Below are positions 44,134-51,941 of a stretch of 64,000 bases of DNA, in pieces. The DNA is from Bradyrhizobium sp. SK17 (lineage in GTDB: Bacteria > Pseudomonadota > Alphaproteobacteria > Rhizobiales > Xanthobacteraceae), in the NCBI RefSeq assembly GCF_002831585.1, contig NZ_CP025113.1, positions 4,417,001 to 4,481,000 of the forward strand. Reading direction: 5' to 3'. The number at the start of each line of letters is the position of its first letter. Position 1 is the first letter of the stretch. The position numbers were made by a program, and so were the translations under genes. The notes below the pieces were generated by a model. That model made no database searches and was not told the DNA's origin. It worked only from the letters and a program-made list of their open reading frames with translations.

Positions 44134-45163
44134 GGCTGGCCTCCACGGTGGCGGGCTTCTCCAGCAGCGTGTTGAGCAGATCGGGCGAGACGTTGAGCTG
44201 GCCGATCTTCTCGGCCTTCTCGGCGATCCCGCTGAAGGCCTGCGCGATCAGCTGCCCCGGCTGCATGCCGGCGGCTGCCAGTGCCTGGATCACGCGGGTA
44301 TCGACCCCCTCGAAGATCTTCATCAGCGCGCCGACCCGATAGGCCTCGGCGTCCGCCAGGGTCCGGGTGTTCTCGGCATTGAGGCTGACGAAATCCTTGC
44401 GCTTGCTCTCCAGCGTGATGTCGGCAACCATGCCGGCCTCGCGCAGCTCGGCCTGCTTGGCCGCGACGCTCGCCTCGGCGTCCATCTGGGTCTCGCGGAT
44501 CGAACGCTTCTTCTGCTCGACCGCGATCTCGGTGTCGAGCTCGCTCTCGCGGATGGCACGTTCCTGCTCGACCGCGAAGTTGCGCCGCGCGAAGATCGCC
44601 TCGTCCGCGCCCTTCAGGATCGCTTCGCGCGCCTCGGCCTCCAGCGCCTTGGCGGTGTCGGGTGTCGGCTTCACGCCACGGATCGAGACGCCGAGGATTT
44701 CGAGGCCGAGTGCCGCGATATCGGCACGGCTCCGCAATCCGCTCTGGATCAGGCCGGCGATGCGGTCGGCGGCCTGCAAGGCTTCCTTCAAGGTCAGTTC
44801 CTTGATTGCCTGCTGCGCCAGCACCTCGACGGTTGCGAGAATCCGCTGCGGCAGCTTTTCGGGGTCGTCGGACTCATAGGTCTTGCCGTCGGCCTTGAGG
44901 GTGAAGTTGAGCATTGCAGCGGCCTTTTGCGGCTCGCTGATCCGGTAGGTGACATGACCCTGAACGGTCAGTGCCTGAAAGTCGCGCGCGATCTGCTGGA
45001 AGATGAAGGCGGCGTCGCGGCTGCCGATCGGGACCGCGACCAGCGAGGTGACTGGCCCATAGTAGAAGCCGGACAGGCCGGCGCCCTGCTGGGTCACCGT
45101 GCCGCCGCGGTATTTCATGAGGTACGTGGTCGGCTGGGCCTTGATGAAGCGAAGACCGAACAT
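44117..45163 (-). CDS. SPFH domain (band 7) membrane-associated protein
   Basis: 348 residues. An SPFH domain (residues about 15-190, TVQGHVTYRISEPQKAAAML) is followed by a long charged coiled coil with repeated Glu/Arg/Lys (AIRESELDTEIAVEQKKRSI, then a C-terminal helical part). No clear transmembrane helix, although the first residues (FGLRFIKAQ) could attach to the membrane. SPFH proteins make ring-shaped scaffolds. It is divergent from the NrtR-like gene and transcribed ahead of the NAD-kinase-like gene. Confidence 0.82.
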   Translation of the reverse strand: MFGLRFIKAQPTTYLMKYRGGTVTQQGAGLSGFYYGPVTSLVAVPIGSRDAAFIFQQIARDFQALTVQGHVTYRISEPQKAAAMLNFTLKADGKTYESDDPEKLPQRILATVEVLAQQAIKELTLKEALQAADRIAGLIQSGLRSRADIAALGLEILGVSIRGVKPTPDTAKALEAEAREAILKGADEAIFARRNFAVEQERAIRESELDTEIAVEQKKRSIRETQMDAEASVAAKQAELREAGMVADITLESKRKDFVSLNAENTRTLADAEAYRVGALMKIFEGVDTRVIQALAAAGMQPGQLIAQAFSGIAEKAEKIGQLNVSPDLLNTLLEKPATVEASRARRQ

Positions 45164-45194
45164 GCTGGGGTACTCCTAAGTAAGTGTGTCTAGG

Positions 45195-45223
45195 CAACTA
45201 AGTTAGTTGGACTGTACAACTAA
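45195..45223. promoter_or_regulatory. Putative NrtR-type operator: three half-sites in a row
   Basis: CAACTAA (45195-45201), one base, TTAGTTG (45203-45209), seven bases, CAACTAA (45217-45223). The first two form a near-continuous palindrome, the second and third a 7-base dyad with a 7-base spacer. The site lies between the divergent SPFH/NAD-kinase-like unit and the Nudix/winged-helix regulator gene. Confidence 0.6.
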
Positions 45224-45337
45224 GCATGCTATTGTCAAGCCGGGACGCGGGAAGGTTCACGCCACCGGATTGCTTTCGAAGTGAACACCGGTTCGCGTGA
45301 AAACGACGCGTCCCGACGAGAACGGAGCGGGGAGAGC

Positions 45338-46045
45338 ATGTACAAGAAGTCGGAACTGGACTTTCCGCGGCCATTGACGACCGTCGACGTCGTCATCTTC
45401 GCCATCAGGTCAGACGCGCTTCAGGCCTTGCTGGTTCAACGCCCAAACACGGAAATCGAGCCGTTTCCAGGAGCTTGGGCGCTGCCCGGCGGCTTCGTCG
45501 ATATCGCGGGGGATCGCGACCTCGAAGCCTGCGCAGTGCGCAAGCTGAAGGACAAAACCAGGGTGGTCAGTCCATATCTGGAGCAGCTCGGAAGCTGGGG
45601 CGGTGCGGCGAGGGATCCGCGCGGCTGGTCCGCGACACACGCTTACTTCGCATTGCTGCCGGAGCACGCCGCCGGTGGCGCGCTGGCCGCCGATGCGCAG
45701 TGGTTCGCGGTCGAGGGCGACAAAGTGAGGCCGAAGCTCGCCTTCGATCATGCCGTGATCCTGCAGGCGGCGGTGCAGCGTTTGCGCAGTAAGGTCGAGT
45801 ACACGTCGTTGCCCGCCTATCTGATGCCGCCGGAGTTCACGCTGCCGGAACTGCAACGCACCTACGAGATCGTGCTCGATCGTCCGCTGGAGAAGAGCGC
45901 CTTTCGCACCCGCATGCTTGCCGCCGACCTGATCGAACCGGTCGCGAAAATGCGCAAGGGACCGAACCGGCCGGCGCAGCTCTATCGGCTCAAGAAGGCC
46001 AGGGCGCCGGTATTCTTTGCGCGGACGTTCAATCCGCCGGACTGA
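45338..46045 (+). CDS. NrtR-like regulator: degenerate Nudix domain plus winged helix
   Basis: 235 residues from ATG 45338 (GGGGAGAG upstream). Residues about 10-140 are a Nudix fold (LTTVDVVIFAIRSDALQALL; PGAWALPGGFVDI). The Nudix box is broken: where REUXEE is needed the sequence has CAVRKLKDKT, so it should bind but not hydrolyse its ligand. Residues about 160-235 form the NrtR winged helix (FTLPELQRTYEIVL; FRTRMLAADLIEPVAK). NrtR proteins are repressors that sense ADP-ribose-type ligands and control NAD metabolism. Divergent from the SPFH / NAD-kinase-like operon, it likely controls it. Confidence 0.82.
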   Translation: MYKKSELDFPRPLTTVDVVIFAIRSDALQALLVQRPNTEIEPFPGAWALPGGFVDIAGDRDLEACAVRKLKDKTRVVSPYLEQLGSWGGAARDPRGWSATHAYFALLPEHAAGGALAADAQWFAVEGDKVRPKLAFDHAVILQAAVQRLRSKVEYTSLPAYLMPPEFTLPELQRTYEIVLDRPLEKSAFRTRMLAADLIEPVAKMRKGPNRPAQLYRLKKARAPVFFARTFNPPD

Positions 46046-46048
46046 ACG

Positions 46049-47044
46049 TCAAACCGAAAGATCGAAGCCCGGCGTCACGGCTCCGGTCAGGAATGACGCG
46101 AGAAACATCTTGCCGAGCACGTGCTTGCCCGAAGGCGTGCCGATCCTGAACCGGCCGGTGCGGCTGGCGGCTGCGAGTTCGGCAAGCGTCGGCGCCGCAA
46201 GACTCGTATCGGGCGTGGTGCGCCGGGCAGTCGCGGATGCGCTGAGCAACACGCCGGCATAATAGAGCCGGGTGAGGGCGCGCACCAATTTGAGGCGGCC
46301 GGCCAGTGCATCGTCCAGCGGTCGGCCAAGCCAGGCGCGATGCAGGATGGTCTCCAGTTCCGGCGTTCGCGCCAGGCTGTCGCCGACAATGGCGAGGTCG
46401 ACCAGCGGATCGCTGCGGTAGGCGGATTCCCAGTCGATCATCCAGAGCCTGTTGCCGTCGAACAGGATGTTGCCCGGGAGCGAGTCGTTGTGGCTGGAGA
46501 CCGAGTTCGCCTCGTCCCAGACATAGGTTGCGCGGACGCGTTCGAGATGAGCGTTGCAGCGGTCGAGCACGCCGGGTGCGAACAGCCCGGTGCGGCAGAC
46601 ATGGGCCCAGAGCCGGGCCACGATGTCGGGGTAGCGCACGAAGGCGGGAAAGGTCGGCGTCGCTTGCAGGCGCGCCAGCAATTCGCCGAGCGCCCTTGCA
46701 AGTCCGGGCAGGCCGCCGGGATAACGGTCGAGCGGTTGTCGTTCGATGAAATCCATCACCGCGACGCGCGCGGTCTCGTCGACGTAGTGGAGCCGCGGCG
46801 CGATGCCGGCCTCGGCCGCGATGCGCAGCGAGACGTATTGATGCGGATTGCGCAGCGGGCTCGGTTCGCCTTCCATCCGCAACAGATAATGCCGACCGTC
46901 CGTATCGACCCGGAACAGCCGCGCCGCGGTGGCGCCGCCCGAGACCGGCATCACGCCATCGATATGCGCGGTGCCAAGAACTTGGCGCAGCGCGGCGTGC
47001 GCGGCCTCGCGTTCAGTCGCGAGAAGGGTGTCGAAAGCAATCAT
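46049..47044 (-). CDS. Aminoglycoside phosphotransferase / choline kinase-like protein
   Basis: 331 residues from ATG 47044. The kinase core is visible as SSHNDSLPGNILFDGNRLWMIDWE: HND in place of HGD and the metal motif IDWE. The N-lobe has HYLLRMEGEPSPL with the likely Lys/Arg-containing strand. Members phosphorylate small alcohols such as choline or thiamine. It lies downstream of the GntR/FCD regulator on the same strand (20 bases), and converges with the NrtR-like gene. Substrate unknown. Confidence 0.75.
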   Translation of the reverse strand: MIAFDTLLATEREAAHAALRQVLGTAHIDGVMPVSGGATAARLFRVDTDGRHYLLRMEGEPSPLRNPHQYVSLRIAAEAGIAPRLHYVDETARVAVMDFIERQPLDRYPGGLPGLARALGELLARLQATPTFPAFVRYPDIVARLWAHVCRTGLFAPGVLDRCNAHLERVRATYVWDEANSVSSHNDSLPGNILFDGNRLWMIDWESAYRSDPLVDLAIVGDSLARTPELETILHRAWLGRPLDDALAGRLKLVRALTRLYYAGVLLSASATARRTTPDTSLAAPTLAELAAASRTGRFRIGTPSGKHVLGKMFLASFLTGAVTPGFDLSV

Positions 47045-47063
47045 GGATCTCGCAAGCGAGGGC

Positions 47064-47768
47064 TCAACGCTCGATGCGCCGCTGCCGCCGCTGTCCTTCC
47101 GCTTCGCTGTGCCGAAGCTGCAAGCGGTGCACGAAGACCTCGGCGGCATTGTGGATGTGCACGCGGCTCAGGCGCTCGGCGGCATCGCCGTCGCCGGCAA
47201 TCACGGCGTCGAGAATTCCGGCATGCTCGTCCCAGATGTTGTCGGGCATTTTCAGATCGCCGCGCAGCACTTCGCCCATGATGCGGCGCAGATAGGGCCA
47301 ATGCGGCTCGGTGGTCTGATCGATCAGCGGGTTGCCGGACAGTTCGCACAGGAAGCCGTGAAACTTCATGTCGGCTTCGATCTGTGCGTTGAGCACGCCG
47401 CTCGCGATCGCGGTGCGGCCTGCCGTAAGAAAGGCAGGACCCTCCTTGGCGGCGCGCTTGGCGCCGTGCTCCGCCGCCATCCGTGCCGCGAGACCGTCGA
47501 GCATCGCCCTGATCTCATAGAGGTTGCGGGCGAAATCGACATCGAGCGGCGGCACGATGAGGCCGCGCCCCGGCGCCTCGCGCACCAGGCCGCGGGTCTT
47601 CAGCAGCAGCAGCGCTTGCTGCACCGGATGGCGCGACACGCCATAGGCCTGCGCCAGTTCATCCTGAATCAGGCGCGTGTTCGAGGGCAGATCGCCATCG
47701 ACAATCTCGGAAATGATCGTCTCGACAACCCGTTCGACCAGGGTCGGCTGTGCGGGGATCGTGCGCAT
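47064..47768 (-). CDS. GntR family transcriptional regulator, FCD (FadR) type
   Basis: 234 residues from ATG 47768 (GGAG just upstream). GntR winged helix residues about 8-70 (LAQAYGVSRHPVQQALLLLKT), then an FCD domain with helices containing the ligand-metal histidines (IEADMKFHGFLCELSG; HNAAEVFVHRL). FadR-type regulators sense acids. It is divergent from the acyl-CoA synthetase / TPP enzyme genes and likely controls them through the dyad at 47834-47852. Confidence 0.87.
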   Translation of the reverse strand: MRTIPAQPTLVERVVETIISEIVDGDLPSNTRLIQDELAQAYGVSRHPVQQALLLLKTRGLVREAPGRGLIVPPLDVDFARNLYEIRAMLDGLAARMAAEHGAKRAAKEGPAFLTAGRTAIASGVLNAQIEADMKFHGFLCELSGNPLIDQTTEPHWPYLRRIMGEVLRGDLKMPDNIWDEHAGILDAVIAGDGDAAERLSRVHIHNAAEVFVHRLQLRHSEAEGQRRQRRIER

Positions 47769-47833
47769 GCGGTCTCCATAAATCCCGCTGGAACCTATCA
47801 TTTCGGCCCTTAAAAGACGATTGCCTGGCATTC

Positions 47834-47852
47834 GAATTCAGTATATGAATTC
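47834..47852. promoter_or_regulatory. Putative FCD-GntR operator
   Basis: GAATTCA-GTATA-TGAATTC is a perfect 7-base dyad with a 5-base centre, typical in size for FadR/FCD sites. A third GAATTC follows at 47854-47859. It lies between the divergent regulator and acyl-CoA synthetase genes. Confidence 0.6.
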
Positions 47853-48054
47853 TGAATTCAAAGATCGAGGGCGCGACGATCGCCCCGACAGGGAGGACAG
47901 CGGTGGCGGGCGGACCTGTGGTGCGCGGCGTTGATCGTGGCTCGGATTGCGGCGAACGCGCCGGTCCGGTCGTTCTGGCGTTGCTTCGCCGGATCGTGCT
48001 CGGCACTGAACTCCCACATTGCGATCGGCCGACGTTCCTCGCCTGGAGGGCAGC

Positions 48055-49626
48055 ATGAGCGGTCTGCGCAGTCCGGGACAGATGTTGTCGGTTCACGCCA
48101 GGCTTCGCCCCGACGATGTCGGGATTCGCGATCTCGATCGATCGCTCACATTCCGGCAATGGAATGCGCGTGCGTGCAGGCTGGCAAATGCGTTGCTCGC
48201 GCTCGGGCTGAACAAGGGCGATCGCGTCGCGGTGCTCGCCTATAACTGCATCGAATGGGGCGAGATCTACGCGGCGACCGCGAAATCGGGCCTGGTCGCA
48301 GTACCGGTCAACTTCCGGCTGGTCGGACGCGAGATCCGCTACATCGCCGAGGATGCCGGGATTGCCGCGCTGATCGTGCAGCACGATCTGGTCGAATTGA
48401 TCGATGAGATCCGCGATCAGCTCACGCTGCCGCGCGATCGCTTCATCCTGTTCGGTGCCGCCACCCCGCGCACCGGGTTTCGCCTCTATGAGGCGTTGCT
48501 GGCCGGCGCCAGCGACGACGAGCCAACGGAGAACGTCGCCCCCGGCGATCCCTGGACCCTGATGTACACCTCGGGCACGACGGGCAATCCGAAGGGCGTG
48601 GTGCGCAATCATCTCGGTGCCGCGCATCTGTCGCTAGTCACGAGCGTCGAGCTCGGCATTCGCAGCAACGACACCGCCTTGCTGGCGATGCCGATGTGCC
48701 ATGCCAATTCGCTGTATTTCTTCGGCGCTTTCACCACGTGCGGCGCGGCCTGCACGATCTATTCGCGCAAGGCGTTCGATCCCGAGAATTTCCTGCGCGC
48801 GCTCGCCGGTGGCGGCGCGACCTTCACCTCGCTGGTCCCGACCCACTACATCATGCTGCTCGGGCTCAGTGCGGCGGTTCGCGCGTCCTGCGACCTGACC
48901 CGGGTGACACGCCTGATGATCTCCTCGGCGCCGGCGCGGCCCGACACCAAGCGCGCCGTGATGGAGATGTTTCCGAACTCCGGTCTGTTCGAGCTTTACG
49001 GCGCGACCGAGACCGGATGGGTCACCATGCTGCATCCGGACGAGCAGTTCAGCCATCTCGGCTCGGTCGGCCGCGAATGCGTCGGATCGGCGCCGATCAG
49101 GATTCTGGACGAGCAGGGTCAGGAAGTGCCCGATGGCGAGGCCGGCGAGCTCTATTCCTGCACGCCCTATACATTCGACGGCTATTGGGGATTGCCCGAG
49201 AAGACGCGCGCGGCCTTCCATGGCGCCTATTGTACGGTCGGTGACATGGCGCGCCGCGACGAGGCGGGGTTCATCCGGCTGGTCGACCGCAAGAGCAACA
49301 TGATCATTTCCGGCGGCGAGAACATCTACCCGTCGGAGGTGGAGACGCTGGTCGGCGGCCATCCGATGGTGAAGGACGTCGCCGTGATCGGCGTTCCCGA
49401 CGAAAAATGGGGCGAGCGCGTCCATGCCGTCGTGGTGCCGCATGACGGCGTACCGATCGATGAGGCCACGTTGCAGGACTGGGTGCGCACGCGCATCGCC
49501 GGTTACAAGTGCCCGAAATCCTATGCTTTCATCGCCGAGACCGAAATGCCGCGAAACGCGACCGGCAAGGTGCTGCATCGTGAGCTGCGGGCGCGCTTCG
49601 GCGGTCAAGCCGGAGGAAAGCCATGA
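48055..49626 (+). CDS. Acyl-CoA synthetase (AMP-forming)
   Basis: 523 residues from ATG 48055 (GGAGGGC upstream). P-loop motif MYTSGTTGNPKGVVRNH, then LYGATETGW (A5), GDMARRDEAGFIRLVDRKSNMIISGGENIYP is quoted by its core RKSNMIISGGENIYP (A7/A8), and the C-terminal Lys in NATGKVLHRE. The acid substrate cannot be read. Overlap of 4 bases with the TPP enzyme suggests one operon and linked steps. Confidence 0.9.
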   Translation: MSGLRSPGQMLSVHARLRPDDVGIRDLDRSLTFRQWNARACRLANALLALGLNKGDRVAVLAYNCIEWGEIYAATAKSGLVAVPVNFRLVGREIRYIAEDAGIAALIVQHDLVELIDEIRDQLTLPRDRFILFGAATPRTGFRLYEALLAGASDDEPTENVAPGDPWTLMYTSGTTGNPKGVVRNHLGAAHLSLVTSVELGIRSNDTALLAMPMCHANSLYFFGAFTTCGAACTIYSRKAFDPENFLRALAGGGATFTSLVPTHYIMLLGLSAAVRASCDLTRVTRLMISSAPARPDTKRAVMEMFPNSGLFELYGATETGWVTMLHPDEQFSHLGSVGRECVGSAPIRILDEQGQEVPDGEAGELYSCTPYTFDGYWGLPEKTRAAFHGAYCTVGDMARRDEAGFIRLVDRKSNMIISGGENIYPSEVETLVGGHPMVKDVAVIGVPDEKWGERVHAVVVPHDGVPIDEATLQDWVRTRIAGYKCPKSYAFIAETEMPRNATGKVLHRELRARFGGQAGGKP

Positions 49627-51338
49627 AGCTCTCGTCTGACAGTGTCGCCGCGCTGATCGCGCAGATGTTGAAACGACGCGGCGTGCAGCGGGTCTACGCG
49701 CTGTGCGGCGGCCACATCATGCCGATCTGGATGCGGCTCGATGCCGAGGGCATCCGCATCGTCGACGTGCGCGACGAGCGCGCCGCCGTGCATATGGCGC
49801 AGGCCGAGGCCGAACTGACCGGCGGCCTCGGCGTCGCGCTGGTCACCGCGGGGCCGGGATTGACCAATGCCATCACCGGGATCGCTAACGCCCATATCTC
49901 GCGCGCGCCGGTCCTGGTGATATCAGGAACCAGCCCGCGGCCGCAGGAGAACCGCGGCGGTTTGCAGGATCTCGACCAGGCCGGCCTTGTGCGCGGCATC
50001 ACGCGCTATGCGCGCACCGTGCGCGAGTCGTCGCTGGCGCTCGCCGAGCTCGACGAGGCGATCTCGCGCGCATTCGGCGAGGCCGGCGAGCCGGGGCCCT
50101 GCTACATCGACTTTCCCACCGACACGCTGCGCGCCGAGGTGCCGAAGGCGCTGCAACTCGACGAGCATCTCCGCCCGAAGCCACCGGTCGTCATGGCGCC
50201 CGATCCGCAGCGTGTCGCCGCGGCCGTCGATCTGCTGTGGTCGGCGCGGCGCGTGCTCGTGATCTCCGGCCGCGGCGCCCGCAACGCCGCGCCTGAACTG
50301 ACCGCGCTGCTCGATCGGCTCGGCGCGGTCTATCTCGATACCGGAGAGAGCCGCGGCCTCGTACCCGATGATCATCCCTCCATCGTGGCCGCGATGCGCG
50401 GCACCGTGATGGGCGACGCCGACGTGGTGGTGACGGTCGGTCGCCGGCTGGACTTCCAGCTCGCCTTCGGATCGCCCGCGATCTTCCGCGATGCGCGCTT
50501 CGTGCGGATCGGCGACACGCCGGGTGAAGTTCGCGACAACCGGCGCGGCGAGGTCGAGCTGTTCGGCTCGGTCGCCGAGACGCTTCGCGCCATGCTGGCG
50601 CATGCCGGCAACCGTGCCTCGCAAGTCGAGTCCGAATGGGCGGCGCGATTGCGGGGCGAGCATCTTGCCCGCGCGGCGAAACTGCGCCTGACGATGGAAC
50701 AGGCGGCGCCCGGTTCCGACGGCAAGCTGCATCCGAACCGCGTCCTCGCCGCCGTGCAGGAGGCGGTCGGCCCCGATGCCGTCGTCATCACCGATGGCGG
50801 CGACTTTCTCTCCTTTGCGCGCGTCGCGCTCAATGCGCGCACGATGCTCGATCCCGGGCCGTTCGGCTGCATCGGCATCGGTGTGCCCTACGGCATCGCC
50901 GCGAGCCTGGTGCATCCGGATCGGACGGTGCTGGTCGCGACCGGTGACGGCGCGTTCGGCTTCAATGCCATCGAGATCGATACTGCAGTGCGCCACAAGG
51001 CGCCGGTGCTGATCGTCGTCGCCAACAACGGAGCCTGGCAGATCGAGGTGCACGATCAGAAGGTTACGCATGGAAAAGTGGTGGGCACGCAGCTGCAATG
51101 CTGCGATCACGCCGCAATGGCGCGCAGCTTCGGCATGCATGCCGAGCGCGTCGAGACCGAGGCACAACTCGGTCCCGCGATCTTGCGTGCACTGGCTAAC
51201 CGGCCGGCGTTGCTCGACATGGTCGTAACGCCAGAGGCCATATCGTCCGACGCGAAGAGCGGATTGGCGTGGGTTCCAGACTTGCAGCCGCTCGAAGCAT
51301 GGGACAAAGCTGAACGGTCATGGAGGGAGAAAGCCTGA
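49623..51338 (+). CDS. Thiamine-diphosphate-dependent enzyme (acetolactate synthase-like)
   Basis: 571 residues with three domains: pyrimidine domain (VRDERAAVHMAQAEAELTGG, with the activating Glu in DERAAVH), central domain (VVTVGRRLDFQLAFG), and PP domain with GDGAFGFNAIEIDTAV and VANNGAW (TPP-metal motif). The layout matches acetolactate synthase, oxalyl-CoA decarboxylase and 2-hydroxyacyl-CoA lyase relatives. The adjacent acyl-CoA synthetase and FCD regulator favour a CoA-linked substrate, but that is inference. It overlaps the PCuAC gene by one base. Confidence 0.85.
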   Translation: MKLSSDSVAALIAQMLKRRGVQRVYALCGGHIMPIWMRLDAEGIRIVDVRDERAAVHMAQAEAELTGGLGVALVTAGPGLTNAITGIANAHISRAPVLVISGTSPRPQENRGGLQDLDQAGLVRGITRYARTVRESSLALAELDEAISRAFGEAGEPGPCYIDFPTDTLRAEVPKALQLDEHLRPKPPVVMAPDPQRVAAAVDLLWSARRVLVISGRGARNAAPELTALLDRLGAVYLDTGESRGLVPDDHPSIVAAMRGTVMGDADVVVTVGRRLDFQLAFGSPAIFRDARFVRIGDTPGEVRDNRRGEVELFGSVAETLRAMLAHAGNRASQVESEWAARLRGEHLARAAKLRLTMEQAAPGSDGKLHPNRVLAAVQEAVGPDAVVITDGGDFLSFARVALNARTMLDPGPFGCIGIGVPYGIAASLVHPDRTVLVATGDGAFGFNAIEIDTAVRHKAPVLIVVANNGAWQIEVHDQKVTHGKVVGTQLQCCDHAAMARSFGMHAERVETEAQLGPAILRALANRPALLDMVVTPEAISSDAKSGLAWVPDLQPLEAWDKAERSWREKA

Positions 51339-51808
51339 TGCCGTTCAAGCGAGTCGCGCTTCGCGTCGCAACATGCGTGAGATTGTTTGCGTTGCCATCC
51401 TTCTGCCTGATCAGCGCGTTCGGAGTAGCTGGCGGCGCGGTCGCAAGCGATTCACTTCAAATCGTGGATGCGCGTGTGCCGGCGGCCGACAAAGAGGGCG
51501 GGGACCTTCCCTTGACGATGACGATCAGGAATGAGGCCGATAGCGCCGATGCACTGCTCCGCGTTCGTTGCCCGGTGGCAAATTTTTCTGAGCGCCACAT
51601 TGTCGACCGCGGCGAAGGCGCACCAGCCATGCGTTCGATTCCGAACATTCCTGTGCCTGCGAAGGCTACGCTCGAGTTGAAGCGCGACGGCTATCACGTC
51701 ATGCTGCTTCAGTTGCGTCAGGCACTCGCGCCGGGCGAGACGTTCAAATGCGCGATCGTTTTTCAGAAGGCTGGAACAATCGAGACGGAGGTACAGGTCC
51801 AGAAGTGA
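51338..51808 (+). CDS. Periplasmic copper chaperone PCuAC
   Basis: 156 residues from ATG 51338, which overlaps the TGA of the TPP gene; GGAGGGA at 51322-51328. A signal peptide region (hydrophobic FALPSFCLISAFGVAGGA) precedes a beta-sandwich. The copper-binding motif is complete: His87-X10-Met98-X21-His120-X-Met122, with the last pair in YHVMLLQL. PCuAC delivers Cu(I) to cytochrome oxidase CuA sites. Finding it between a TPP enzyme and a PQQ dehydrogenase is unusual; it might serve a cuproprotein of this block. Confidence 0.82.
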   Translation: MPFKRVALRVATCVRLFALPSFCLISAFGVAGGAVASDSLQIVDARVPAADKEGGDLPLTMTIRNEADSADALLRVRCPVANFSERHIVDRGEGAPAMRSIPNIPVPAKATLELKRDGYHVMLLQLRQALAPGETFKCAIVFQKAGTIETEVQVQK

Positions 51809-51941
51809 CCCACGATTTGTGACTAAGCACGGCGGCAGATGGTACAGCCATTCGCCGGGACTCAAGGCTTCTCGCGTGATCGCCCGTATGTGACGGGTGA
51901 TTCGATCAATGAAGAATGCTGGATCCGGAGGAAACAAACCT

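Noticed and set aside
49623..51338. Oxalyl-CoA decarboxylase, suggested by the adjacent acyl-CoA synthetase and FCD regulator
   Set aside because: The sequence shows general acetolactate-synthase-like features and no clear oxalyl-CoA decarboxylase signature, and no formyl-CoA transferase is present.
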